A stretch of 48,366 bases of DNA from Nitrosospira sp. (lineage in GTDB: Bacteria; Pseudomonadota; Gammaproteobacteria; Burkholderiales; Nitrosomonadaceae): assembly GCA_013450215.1 (NCBI GenBank), contig JACDSH010000058.1:1-48366 (forward strand), written 5' to 3'. This document shows positions 8,579-17,364 of this stretch, in pieces. A model generated the notes under the pieces. The model searched no databases and had not been told where the DNA came from. It worked only from the letters and a program-made list of their open reading frames with translations. Each line of letters begins with the position of its first letter. Within the stretch, counting starts at the first letter, position 1. The translations under genes were made by a program, and so were the position numbers.

Positions 8579-9784
8579 TTATATCTGATTCCGACTAAAT
8601 CGAACCAGATTGGATACCAAATCTCCCAAACAGTTTAACTGCCTAGCCCACTTTTCACCGTGCCTTGTCATGTATTCTTGATGAACTGTAAAGGCCGTCC
8701 AGTCACCATTACTAGACTGGCCACTGTCATTCCAATTAAGCCACAGAGCACGCACCGCGCCCGCAATGTCGGGTTCTGTTCCTGCTGTATAAAGATCAAG
8801 AAAAGCATCCATCTTGACTCGATGTGCATCATCCGCTTGCGGATAAATCTGCCAGACAAAGGGCCTTTCAGCCCATTGTGCACGAATAAACGAGTCCTCT
8901 CCTCGCACAAAATTGATATCGCAAGACCACAGCAGCTTATCGTACTCATTCTGCTTCAGAAAGGGGATCAACCGGACCGTCAACTGACCTGATTGTAAGA
9001 TCTCTCCGACTTTGGTTGATTCAATGTCAAAGAAACCCGCAACCACCTCAACAGTTCGTTCTTGTGGCACTGGCAGTAATACGGATATCGGCACGGTTGA
9101 GGCAGCCCATTCCTCGAGTAAATCACGTAGCGGAGCTAGGCCGTAGCAAAACAAAGAGATACGTAACTCACCCAACTTACGCTCGGGCATTCCCAGTCGC
9201 TGCCAGAACTCTGACTGAGCGACATCATCGAAAGCAATCCGGGTTTGCAGTAAATCCCTCTCACAGAGAAGTCCGCCGGTACCAGATACAAAACCCGGGA
9301 AGAAGAAATACTTTACTAGCGGCAAGTGCGGGTGAGGTGACGGCAGGAGATGACATCCAGTCACCCAACTCTCAGCGCTGAGATACTCCAGATTAATCCA
9401 CACTGACTGCCTGGGCAGCAATGCCATTGCAGCGGTATAGGAGTCTGGCAACTCACAGGCAAACGCCTCGATTACAACGTCAGCAGGTTCGGTTGTAGAA
9501 AATGGTTGCTGCCAGAGGCGTATTTCTACCCCACTCAGCCACTGCTGAGCCAAAACCGGATCAACCTCCTGTGCGATACGGGCTAGGCTAGGAAGATCAT
9601 CTACCCAAAGCCTGACATCGCAATCATGCTCAATCACCAGTTGACGCGCGAGTCTCCAGCAGACACCGATATCTCCAAAGTTATCAACGACAGTACAGAA
9701 AATATCCCAACGCTGCTTCGTGATGAAATCAGCATCGCCGATATTTGATGACAAGAATTCATCCTGTATGCGAGTACCACTCAC
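8579..9784 (-). CDS. earP: EF-P arginine rhamnosyltransferase EarP
   Basis: It transfers rhamnose from dTDP-rhamnose to Arg32 of EF-P. The 401-residue sequence has the N-terminal EarP signature, WDIFCTVVDNFGDIGVCWRLARQL. It also has the later acidic segment WSCDINFVRGEDSFIRAQWA, matching the nucleotide-sugar-binding end of this GT-B family. The start is a GTG at 9784 with GAGG at a suitable distance. This leaves about 20 extra residues before the core, so a later start is possible. It lies directly upstream of efp, about 100 bases away, in the same direction. The dTDP-rhamnose synthesis genes are not in this window. Confidence 0.95.
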   Translation of the reverse strand: MSGTRIQDEFLSSNIGDADFITKQRWDIFCTVVDNFGDIGVCWRLARQLVIEHDCDVRLWVDDLPSLARIAQEVDPVLAQQWLSGVEIRLWQQPFSTTEPADVVIEAFACELPDSYTAAMALLPRQSVWINLEYLSAESWVTGCHLLPSPHPHLPLVKYFFFPGFVSGTGGLLCERDLLQTRIAFDDVAQSEFWQRLGMPERKLGELRISLFCYGLAPLRDLLEEWAASTVPISVLLPVPQERTVEVVAGFFDIESTKVGEILQSGQLTVRLIPFLKQNEYDKLLWSCDINFVRGEDSFIRAQWAERPFVWQIYPQADDAHRVKMDAFLDLYTAGTEPDIAGAVRALWLNWNDSGQSSNGDWTAFTVHQEYMTRHGEKWARQLNCLGDLVSNLVRFSRNQI

Positions 9785-9811
9785 CTGAATTTACCTCGAT
9801 CTGGCTAGTCC

Positions 9812-10984
9812 TCAGGCCTCATACGGTTCGGGGTTTTCTTTCGATTTTGGTTTTATCTTGGCTTGTGAGGGGGCTATTTTCTTCTTGATCACTTTTCCGG
9901 GAATTTTTGGTGTTTTACAGACTACATCAGCATTCTGCGCTCGGTTTCGTAGGGCATGATCCATCAGCACCAAAGCGAGCATCGCCTCAGCGATAGGAGT
10001 CGCACGAATGCCGACACATGGATCGTGTCTTCCATGAGTCTCCACAATCACCGGTCTACCGATCTTGTCGATTGAACGCCGTTCTAGACGGATGCTCGAA
10101 GTAGGCTTGATGGCAAGGTTTACGGTGATACTCTGTCCGGTAGAAATCCCACCCAGAATTCCTCCGGCATTGTTGCTGAGAAATCCCTCTGGAGTGATTT
10201 CATCAGAGTGTTCAGTCCCTCTCTGCGCGACGCTCGCAAACCCAGCACCAATTTCCACGCCCTTTACTGCATTGATACTCATCATGGCATAAGCGATCTC
10301 AGCATCAAGTCGATCAAAGACGGGCTCACCCCAACCTACCGGCACACCCTCCGCTACCACGCTAATCTTTGCACCGACTGAGTCACCCGATTTTCGCAAC
10401 TTATCCATGAAATCTTCAAGGCTCGGCACAAGGCTGGCATCAGCAGCAAAAAAAGGGTTCTGATTAACCATCTTCCACTGCTTGAAAGGAATCACCACCG
10501 GTCCCAATTGGGCCAGGTAACCTCGGATCACCACGCCGTATTTTTCACCTAGCCATTTCTTGGCAATGGCTGCCGCGGCCACTCGTACTGCAGTTTCACG
10601 GGCAGAGGAACGTCCTCCCCCACGGTGGTCACGTAGACCGTACTTCTGCCAATAACTATAGTCCGCATGCCCAGGCCGGAAGGTATCCATAATCTTGCTA
10701 TAGTCCTTGCTCCGCTGATCTTCATTACGAATCAATAACGCGATCGGCGTTCCCGTGGTCTTTCCCTCGAATACACCCGAGAGGATTTCCACCGTATCTG
10801 ATTCGCGTCGCTGAGTTACGTGACGAGAGGTACCGGGTTTTCGCCGGTCCAGCTCCTGCTGAATATCCACAACTGACAGGTCCATCCCGGGTGGACATCC
10901 ATCGACCACGCAACCAATCGCAGGGCCATGAGATTCACCGAAGGAGGTAACACAAAAAAGCTTGCCGAAGGTATTTCCTGACAT
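9812..10984 (-). CDS. aroC: chorismate synthase
   Basis: It catalyses the last common step of aromatic amino acid synthesis, 5-enolpyruvylshikimate-3-phosphate to chorismate, using reduced FMN. The family signatures are clear: [19 protein letters not shown] near the start, the [15 protein letters not shown] segment near residue 105, [11 protein letters not shown] near 122 and [21 protein letters not shown] near 335. The usual protein has about 360 residues. This one continues for roughly 30 more with a Lys/Pro-rich tail ([17 protein letters not shown]...), which is probably disordered. It lies leftward between the aminopeptidase gene and earP with short gaps, so a shared transcript is possible. 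Confidence 0.97.
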   Translation of the reverse strand: MSGNTFGKLFCVTSFGESHGPAIGCVVDGCPPGMDLSVVDIQQELDRRKPGTSRHVTQRRESDTVEILSGVFEGKTTGTPIALLIRNEDQRSKDYSKIMDTFRPGHADYSYWQKYGLRDHRGGGRSSARETAVRVAAAAIAKKWLGEKYGVVIRGYLAQLGPVVIPFKQWKMVNQNPFFAADASLVPSLEDFMDKLRKSGDSVGAKISVVAEGVPVGWGEPVFDRLDAEIAYAMMSINAVKGVEIGAGFASVAQRGTEHSDEITPEGFLSNNAGGILGGISTGQSITVNLAIKPTSSIRLERRSIDKIGRPVIVETHGRHDPCVGIRATPIAEAMLALVLMDHALRNRAQNADVVCKTPKIPGKVIKKKIAPSQAKIKPKSKENPEPYEA

Positions 10985-11002
10985 ACTATTTTTCTCACAA
11001 AA

Positions 11003-12478
11003 TCAATGGATCAAGTTTAACATATCCGTTCCCCAAGACACGCCAAAGCCAGTGACGTCGGTTCCAACTGCTCCTAAGCCACCCTTATTGCTGCTGGCGG
11101 AGAGATCCATGTGTAGCCACGGCACATCACCGGTAAACCGACTTAGGAAGCGCGTGGCCAGGATATGGTCTGCCTCACCATCGAGCGTGCATTGCTTGAT
11201 ATCAGCAATTTTGCTTTCCAGCTCTGTTTCATAATCAGCATCCATCGGAAAGGCCCATATACGCTCACCGCTCGATTTACCTGCTGCTAGGGCCTTCAAT
11301 GTGAGATCATTAGAGTTGCTAAAGATGCCGCTATACCTTGATCCCAGAGCCACATGCATACTGCCGGTCAGGGTAGCGAAATCCATCATCACATCTGGCT
11401 TCTCTCTTGCCGCCAGGGTCAATGTGTCGGCTAGCACCATGCGCCCCTCTGCATCGGTATGCATGATCTCAATCGTAGTTCCATTCAGAGCTGTAACGAC
11501 ATCATTCTGCTTATAGGCACGCGGGCTAATATGGTTCTGCGCAATCGCGAGCCAGCAGTCAATGTTTATAGGTAAGTTAGCACGAGTGGCGGCCAAGAGG
11601 ATGCCGAGAGCTACTGCCGAACCGTTCATATCTTCATGCATCCCGTGCATGTATCGTGCCGGCTTTAGATTATGTCCCCCGGTATCGAAGCAGATACCCT
11701 TACCCACTAATGCTATGGTCTTCTTTGCACCCTTTACGCGCCGCTGCAAGTGTACGATGGCCGCATCCTCTGGGTCACTGCCCTGAGCTACTGCAACGAA
11801 AGCTCCTGCACCTATTTTGCGCAACCCCTTGAGATCAAACTCTCGCCGCTTCCAACCCTCACTGGCTGCGAGCTTCTTGATACGGTCACGATAGGCTCTC
11901 GGCGTCAGCTCATTCGCTGGCAGCACCGTCAACTCGCGGGCCAATAGATTTCCCTCCGCCTTAGAACGCAGCAATACAAAACCGTCATCCACCTTGTATC
12001 CATTCAGCACGATTCTAGCGAGTGAACTCTTGTTCGTTTTTTTCTTGCCAGTCTTCCGCAGCGGTAGTAGTGATCCGTTGACCCATGCGGCATAAACTGC
12101 CAATTCCGCAAAGGTACGCCTCTGATTAGAATCGCCGTAAACCGCAAGACAGATCTCTGATGGCCCCTCCTCTAAAAGCAGCTGCACCGCCTTACGAACA
12201 CATGTCTGTTGGTCGTATTGAGACTTTTCCATATCCGGCATGACCCAGGCACACAATGCGCCACTCTTGAGATTGGCACTCACCGGCGATTCGCTTATTT
12301 CATCCAGCTTCATCTTGCGCCGTAATAACAAGGCCTCCAACGCATCCCTACCTGGGAAATCAGGTTTATGTGGAAGCCCATCCGATACCTTATTTAATTT
12401 TGGAAGTATTACCAAGATATGTGTTGCTTGGGTGGATTGATTCAGGGGTGATGCATTTTGTGTCAGTGTCGCAAGCAT
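11003..12478 (-). CDS. M17 family leucyl aminopeptidase-like protein
   Basis: The C-terminal half is the two-metal peptidase M17 domain. [24 protein letters not shown] and [16 protein letters not shown] supply the Lys, Asp, Glu and Arg residues that bind metals and catalyse in PepA. The 491-residue length fits. The N-terminal half is divergent from E. coli PepA, as is usual. Some positions differ from the classical motifs (NLKP for SLKP, HTDAEGR for NTDAEGR), so it may be a sub-family with different specificity rather than true PepA. It should remove N-terminal residues from peptides in the cytoplasm. It is divergent from thyA across about 110 bases. Confidence 0.88.
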   Translation of the reverse strand: MLATLTQNASPLNQSTQATHILVILPKLNKVSDGLPHKPDFPGRDALEALLLRRKMKLDEISESPVSANLKSGALCAWVMPDMEKSQYDQQTCVRKAVQLLLEEGPSEICLAVYGDSNQRRTFAELAVYAAWVNGSLLPLRKTGKKKTNKSSLARIVLNGYKVDDGFVLLRSKAEGNLLARELTVLPANELTPRAYRDRIKKLAASEGWKRREFDLKGLRKIGAGAFVAVAQGSDPEDAAIVHLQRRVKGAKKTIALVGKGICFDTGGHNLKPARYMHGMHEDMNGSAVALGILLAATRANLPINIDCWLAIAQNHISPRAYKQNDVVTALNGTTIEIMHTDAEGRMVLADTLTLAAREKPDVMMDFATLTGSMHVALGSRYSGIFSNSNDLTLKALAAGKSSGERIWAFPMDADYETELESKIADIKQCTLDGEADHILATRFLSRFTGDVPWLHMDLSASSNKGGLGAVGTDVTGFGVSWGTDMLNLIH

Positions 12479-12587
12479 TGGCGTCTGTCCCGTAAAATAT
12501 CAGTTATCATTATATACGCCATGCTCAAATTTACTTGGGGCCACTTTCCCCAAAGACATACTACCGACCTCTAACATCCGACCTCCC

Positions 12588-13382
12588 ATGCGCCAATACC
12601 TCGAACTGATGCAACATGTACGTGATCATGGGCACAAGAAGTCCGACCGAACCGGGACCGGTACACTTTCCGTATTTGGTTATCAGATGCGGTTCGATCT
12701 GTCGGAAGGGTTCCCCCTAGTGACGACCAAGAAGTGCCATCTAAAATCCATTATTCACGAACTGCTGTGGTTCCTTCAAGGGAACACCAATACCAAGTAC
12801 CTCAAGGATAATGGGGTCTCTATCTGGGATGAATGGGCCAATTCGAACGGCGATCTCGGCCCGATCTATGGCCACCAGTGGCGCTCATGGCCGGGTACGG
12901 ATGGACAACACATTGATCAGATCAGTCAGGTCATTGAACAGATCAGGAATACACCAGACTCCAGACGTATGATAGTTTCAGCCTGGAATGTAAGCGAACT
13001 AAATAAGATGAGGCTACCACCCTGTCATGCTTTCTTTCAGTTCTATGTCGCTGATGGCAAGCTCTCCTGCCAACTCTATCAACGCAGTGCTGATATCTTT
13101 CTGGGCGTGCCATTCAATATTGCCTCCTACGCATTGTTGACACTGATGATGGCTCAAGTCTGCGAACTACAACCTGGTGATTTTGTCCACACCCTGGGTG
13201 ATGCTCATCTCTATCTTAACCATTTAGATCAGGTTCAAGAGCAATTAATCCGAGAGCCTAGGAGGTTGCCAACGATGCAGCTAAATTCAGCAATCAAGAG
13301 TATCTTCGATTTTGCCTATACAGACTTCACGCTGCAAGGCTACGACCCTCATCCATCGATCAAGGCACCGGTCGCGGTATGA
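12588..13382 (+). CDS. thyA: thymidylate synthase
   Basis: It makes dTMP from dUMP with methylenetetrahydrofolate as methyl donor and reductant. The 264-residue length equals the E. coli enzyme. Visible landmarks are [19 protein letters not shown], the active-site [13 protein letters not shown] with the nucleophilic Cys, and [20 protein letters not shown] with HLYLNHLDQ for dUMP and folate binding. Its stop overlaps the start of the dihydrofolate reductase gene (ATGA), so the two are coupled; this pairing recycles the dihydrofolate that thymidylate synthase produces. Confidence 0.98.
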   Translation: MRQYLELMQHVRDHGHKKSDRTGTGTLSVFGYQMRFDLSEGFPLVTTKKCHLKSIIHELLWFLQGNTNTKYLKDNGVSIWDEWANSNGDLGPIYGHQWRSWPGTDGQHIDQISQVIEQIRNTPDSRRMIVSAWNVSELNKMRLPPCHAFFQFYVADGKLSCQLYQRSADIFLGVPFNIASYALLTLMMAQVCELQPGDFVHTLGDAHLYLNHLDQVQEQLIREPRRLPTMQLNSAIKSIFDFAYTDFTLQGYDPHPSIKAPVAV

Positions 13383-13888
13383 CCCCACCGCATTTTTCCA
13401 TTCTGGTGGCGATGGCAAAGAATCGTGTCATTGGCAGGAAAAATGCATTGCCGTGGCAACTCCCTCCAGACCTGAAGAGATTCAAACAACTCACCATGGG
13501 TCATCATATCGTCATGGGACGCAAGACCTATGAATCCATCGGCAGACCCTTACCCGGGCGAACTAGCGTCATCATCACCCGTCAACCTGATTATCAAGTG
13601 CCGGGCGCTATTGTGGTTGCTTCATTAGATCAAGCGCTAAAAGTTTGCAGTGCGGGTGAGGAGGTAGATCAGGAGATCTTTGTCATCGGCGGCGCACAGA
13701 TCTATCGACAGTCCCTAGGACTGTGCCAGCGTATCTATATCACCGAAATTCAGCAGGAGTTCGATGGAGATACATTATTCCCAGAACTTAATCAGCAGGA
13801 GTGGCGCGAAATCTCCCGTGAAAAGCACAGACTGAACGACGGCGATGGACTTGAATACCATTTCGTGGTGCTCGACCGCAGAGACTGA
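13379..13888 (+). CDS. folA: dihydrofolate reductase
   Basis: It reduces dihydrofolate to tetrahydrofolate with NADPH. The 169-residue protein has the normal pattern: [54 protein letters not shown] at the N-terminus, carrying the substrate-binding Asp and the Met20-type loop, and [13 protein letters not shown] for the NADPH phosphate region. The ATG overlaps thyA's stop by four bases. A strong bidirectional terminator follows. Confidence 0.98.
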   Translation: MTPPHFSILVAMAKNRVIGRKNALPWQLPPDLKRFKQLTMGHHIVMGRKTYESIGRPLPGRTSVIITRQPDYQVPGAIVVASLDQALKVCSAGEEVDQEIFVIGGAQIYRQSLGLCQRIYITEIQQEFDGDTLFPELNQQEWREISREKHRLNDGDGLEYHFVVLDRRD

Positions 13889-13925
13889 TTAAGGCCTTCT
13901 GGCTTGATCAGCAGAAGAAAGACCC

Positions 13926-13960
13926 AAAAAAATGGCGGAGCATAATGCTCCGCCATTTTT
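13926..13960. terminator. bidirectional intrinsic terminator
   Basis: A perfect 15-base-pair stem, AAAAATGGCGGAGCA with its exact complement, surrounds a TAA loop. The A and T runs at the ends give a U tract in both directions. It sits between the convergent folA and decarboxylase genes and can end transcripts from both. Confidence 0.95.
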
Positions 13961-13975
13961 ATCTAAAAGCACTAT

Positions 13976-15151
13976 CTAAATCACGACTACATCAGGTAAT
14001 GGAAAGCCATTGAAGTTACTGGCATAGGCCGTCGTATAGGCTCCAGCATTGGGAATATAGATGAAATCCCCCTCCTGAACATCTTCTGACAGCATCTCGT
14101 CACGCATCAGAATATCCACCGAATCGCAAGTCGGTCCGGCAACGCACCAGGAAATACGATGCCCTGTTCGGTCGGTAATAATCTCATACCGCAGACCCTC
14201 GGTGACCTCAATCACTCCACCAAACATTCCGGCATCCCAATACATCCATCGCTTACCGTTACGAGTGGCTGTTCCTACCACACGGCAAACAAAGTAAGCC
14301 GCATCCGATACTAGATAACGACCCGGTTCAGCCATGACATGGATATCGGCCGGCAAATCGGCAATGGCTGCATTAATGCCCTCCCCAATCACTTCAATTG
14401 ATGGAATAGGCTTTACATGACGAACCGGGTAGCCACCACCGATATTGAGCAGTCGCGGAATCAGCCCGGCATGGCGCATATCGGCAAAGACTCTTTTTGA
14501 GCGTTTGATCCCCTCCTGCCAGTTCTGCGGATTCCGGCACTGCGATCCCACATGAAACGTGACTCCGGCCAGGTCTGCCTTGAGCTTAACGGCTTCAAGG
14601 ATGATCTCTTTAGTCTCGGCTGCATGTGTTCCAAATTTACCTGCCAATGGCCAGTCACTCCCTATATTGGGAGTATCTATGCGCAGATACATCTTCGCAT
14701 CAGACTTAACACTAACAATCTTGCGTAACTCTTCTACACTGTCCAGCACGTACCACTCAACACCCTTAGCAGCGGCATACTCAAGATATGCCCGTGACTT
14801 CATCGGATTACTGTAGTAGATCTCCGCAGGCGCAACACCCAGGGTAAGCAGAAGATCCAGCTCTGCAATGGAAGCGATTTCAAAGCCGACACCCTCTTCA
14901 ATCAACGTTTTTAGCACACGTGGATCAGGATTGGCCTTTACTGCGTAATGCGGATGCACTCGCGGCATGGCAGCTTTGAAGCGACGGACTTTGGTACGAA
15001 CAATACTGCTGTCAACTAGCAAGAATGGCTTGCTGTAGCCCTTTTGCAGGGCCTCCTGGACATACTTAAAATCCAGGCTGACTTCGGGATGGGTATCGAG
15101 CATGACTTCAGCTTCTACTTTTTTACGTAGAGCGGCGATACTGGTTTGCAT
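13976..15151 (-). CDS. PLP-dependent ornithine decarboxylase (eukaryotic-like, alanine racemase fold)
   Basis: It probably makes putrescine from ornithine, the first step of polyamine synthesis; activity on lysine is also possible. The 391-residue protein shows the fold type III layout: YAVKANPDPRVL with the PLP-binding Lys, VGSQCRNPQNW, the glycine loop LNIGGGYPV, AEPGRYLVSDAAY, and the active-site AGPTCDSVDIL whose Cys is conserved in this ornithine decarboxylase group. The C-terminus is GAYTTAYASNFNGF. GGGAG lies six bases before the ATG. Upstream are a consensus-like promoter and a possible 21-codon leader peptide, suggesting post-transcriptional control. The gene is convergent with folA and shares its terminator. 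Confidence 0.92.
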   Translation of the reverse strand: MQTSIAALRKKVEAEVMLDTHPEVSLDFKYVQEALQKGYSKPFLLVDSSIVRTKVRRFKAAMPRVHPHYAVKANPDPRVLKTLIEEGVGFEIASIAELDLLLTLGVAPAEIYYSNPMKSRAYLEYAAAKGVEWYVLDSVEELRKIVSVKSDAKMYLRIDTPNIGSDWPLAGKFGTHAAETKEIILEAVKLKADLAGVTFHVGSQCRNPQNWQEGIKRSKRVFADMRHAGLIPRLLNIGGGYPVRHVKPIPSIEVIGEGINAAIADLPADIHVMAEPGRYLVSDAAYFVCRVVGTATRNGKRWMYWDAGMFGGVIEVTEGLRYEIITDRTGHRISWCVAGPTCDSVDILMRDEMLSEDVQEGDFIYIPNAGAYTTAYASNFNGFPLPDVVVI

Positions 15152-15174
15152 GAGATTCTCCCTCTAAGGAGGCG

Positions 15175-15240
15175 CTACGTTTCAGGAATATGGATATTGA
15201 CCAGCTCAATCGAGGCGAAGTAGTTTGCTTTGCTTTTCAT
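15175..15240 (-). CDS. possible leader peptide upstream of ornithine decarboxylase
   Basis: A 21-codon frame starts with ATG (MKSKANYFASIELVN...), reads to PET and ends in TAG, 23 bases before the decarboxylase ATG. It has a strong ribosome binding site (CAGGGGG, about six bases before the ATG) and lies downstream of a good promoter, so it should be in the mRNA leader. The bases after its stop contain CTCC, which can pair with the GGAG of the decarboxylase ribosome site, leaving a six-base loop. A ribosome ending or pausing here could open or close that site. That the frame is translated is inference; it is too short for coding statistics. Confidence 0.5.
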   Translation of the reverse strand: MKSKANYFASIELVNIHIPET

Positions 15241-15285
15241 GATGACCCCCTGTGCAGTATTGATAGAGTAGTGTAAAAAAAGCGA

Positions 15286-15313
15286 ATTATAGTCTTCATT
15301 CTAGTGGAATCAA
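15286..15313 (-). promoter_or_regulatory. sigma-70 promoter of the ornithine decarboxylase leader
   Basis: On the reverse strand TTGATT (15308-15313) and a perfect TATAAT (15286-15291) are separated by 16 bases. Transcription should start near 15279, giving a leader of about 130 bases with the short peptide frame before the decarboxylase. Confidence 0.7.
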
Positions 15314-15495
15314 GTATTTTTTTAGGGTTATGAAATGGCACTGTATCCCACTCGCAATACCACAAAAAAAGACATTTGATATTATGGGATTAGGATCTGT
15401 TCGAGGTGAGGGTATTGGAGTCTCTAAACAGTGTGCCGGAACAGTCTTCGGTTTTCGGAAAATACACAACAGTCGGACAAAGAGAGCTGAGCCTG

Positions 15496-16062
15496 TCAAA
15501 TCTTTGGAAGGGTCACGCCATGCTGACCCTGGTATTTTCCACCACGATCTTTATAAGAGGTCTCACATACTTCGTCAGACTCGAAAAAGATCACCTGGGC
15601 CACACCCTCATTCGCATAAATTTTAGCGGGGAGCGGAGTCGTGTTAGAGAATTCCAGTGTCACGAATCCCTCCCACTCCGGTTCGAATGGAGTGACATTG
15701 ACGATAATACCGCACCTGGCATAAGTAGACTTACCCAGACAGATGGTCAGAACATTACGAGGGATGCGAAAGTATTCAATGGTCCGTGCTAGTGCAAAGG
15801 AATTAGGCGGGATGATGCAGACATCGTTCTTTACATCTACGAATGAGTTAGCATCAAAATTCTTGGGGTCGACGATGGTCGAGTTGATATTAGTAAACAG
15901 CTTGAACTCGTCTGAGCAGCGGATATCGTACCCATAGCTCGATGTCCCATAGGAGACAATCTTGTGACCGTTAGCCTCCTTAACCTGATTCGGCTCAAAG
16001 GGTTCTATCATGCCGTGATCCATCGCCATGCGCCGGATCCACTTGTCAGATTTTATCGTCAT
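15496..16062 (-). CDS. dcd: dCTP deaminase
   Basis: It deaminates dCTP to dUTP, feeding dTMP synthesis through dUTPase and thymidylate synthase, whose gene is nearby. The 188-residue length is standard. Family signatures seen are [61 protein letters not shown] (with the catalytic Glu in TLEF) and [10 protein letters not shown] near the C-terminus. The lack of a dUTPase-type fusion argues for the mono-functional enzyme. It is in the same direction as apbC upstream, with about 90 bases between, so the two may share a transcript. Confidence 0.97.
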   Translation of the reverse strand: MTIKSDKWIRRMAMDHGMIEPFEPNQVKEANGHKIVSYGTSSYGYDIRCSDEFKLFTNINSTIVDPKNFDANSFVDVKNDVCIIPPNSFALARTIEYFRIPRNVLTICLGKSTYARCGIIVNVTPFEPEWEGFVTLEFSNTTPLPAKIYANEGVAQVIFFESDEVCETSYKDRGGKYQGQHGVTLPKI

Positions 16063-16151
16063 CTCTTAAAGGGCAATAAAGTTGAAGTATAAATAGATGT
16101 GATATGACCCATCCCTGCAGACTCTCTAATTGTGCTTACTCATCGGCCTGA

Positions 16152-17240
16152 TCAATTATCCTCAATCACGATCTTGGCGAATAATTCTGAGTAATCCTGA
16201 GACAATTCGTCAACCTTTACCGCGATACGGCGGGCGATACTGCGATAAATCTCTGCCACCTGTCCGTCTGGGTCCGCCACCACGGTGGGCCTGCCGGCAT
16301 CTGTTTGCTCTCGGATCCTGATATCGAGCGGCAACGACCCTAGTAATTCTGTACTGTAATCCTTGCACATCTTATCACCACCGCCCGCACCAAAAATATG
16401 CTCCTCATGGCCGCAATTGGAGCAGATATGAGTACTCATATTCTCAACGATACCGATGATCGGAATACCCACTTTTTCGAACATCTTAAGACCCTTGCGC
16501 GCATCTAGCAGTGCAATGTCTTGGGGTGTAGTGACAATGACAGCACCCGTAACCGGCACCTTCTGCGCCAGTGTCAGCTGAATATCGCCGGTCCCTGGAG
16601 GCATATCGATGATGAGATAGTCAACATTATCCCAACGGGTCTCGTTGAGTAACTGTTGCAATGCCTGAGTCACCATCGGCCCGCGCCACACCATGGGTGA
16701 ATCGGTATCGACCAGGAGCCCGATTGACATCGCCTGGACGCCATGCGCCATCATCGGCTCCAAATTCTTGCCATCAAGCGATTCAGGACGGCCTGTAATG
16801 CCAAGCATCTGCGGTTGCGAGGGCCCATAGATGTCAGCATCTAGGATACCAACAGAGGCCCCCTCCGCGGCGAGCGCCAAGGCCAGATTCACCGCAGTGG
16901 CAGACTTTCCAACACCCCCCTTGCCGGAGGCCACTGCGATAATATTCTTAACTCCCGGAATAAGCTTCACCCCACGTTGCACGCTGTGAGAGACAATCTT
17001 ACTAGAGACGTCTACATTCACAGACCCAATGCCAGGGATGGCTGCAAGCTTATCGGTCACCTGTTTTCGGATGCTCTGGATTACACTCTTAGCCGGATAA
17101 CCCAACACAATATCGAGCGCAACATTGCAGCCATCTATCCTGATATTTCGTGCCTCCTTACTCGTTACATAATCCTTACCGGTGCTAAGATCGGTGATCT
17201 CACTGAGTACGGACTGCACCTGCTGCTCCGAAATAACCAC
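16152..17240 (-). CDS. apbC: iron-sulfur cluster carrier ATPase ApbC/Mrp
   Basis: A P-loop NTPase of the Mrp/NBP35 family that carries iron-sulfur clusters to target proteins. The 362 residues begin with a DUF59/MIP18-like domain (LSEITDLSTGKDYV..., to about residue 80). The ATPase domain follows: the deviant Walker A IAVASGKGGVGKSATAVNLALALA near residue 105, DADIYGPSQPQMLG as switch region, and YLIIDMPPGTGD as Walker B. ENMSTHICSNCGHEEHIFG gives the CxxC that binds the cluster between two subunits. It lies divergent from metG, an arrangement I know from many proteobacteria. Confidence 0.95.
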   Translation of the reverse strand: MVISEQQVQSVLSEITDLSTGKDYVTSKEARNIRIDGCNVALDIVLGYPAKSVIQSIRKQVTDKLAAIPGIGSVNVDVSSKIVSHSVQRGVKLIPGVKNIIAVASGKGGVGKSATAVNLALALAAEGASVGILDADIYGPSQPQMLGITGRPESLDGKNLEPMMAHGVQAMSIGLLVDTDSPMVWRGPMVTQALQQLLNETRWDNVDYLIIDMPPGTGDIQLTLAQKVPVTGAVIVTTPQDIALLDARKGLKMFEKVGIPIIGIVENMSTHICSNCGHEEHIFGAGGGDKMCKDYSTELLGSLPLDIRIREQTDAGRPTVVADPDGQVAEIYRSIARRIAVKVDELSQDYSELFAKIVIEDN

Positions 17241-17364
17241 GCTGTAACTCCCTTATACTGAAACGCAAATAACCGGCCTTTAAACGTCCCGAATATTAAC
17301 AAATATCGGGTTGGGTTATACAGTTTGTTACAATCTGTGTTTAATGAATTCTTACAGACATTTG

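Noticed and set aside
15330-15792. Plus-strand frames between the decarboxylase promoter and dcd
   Set aside because: They have no ribosome site or domain and mostly run antisense to dcd.
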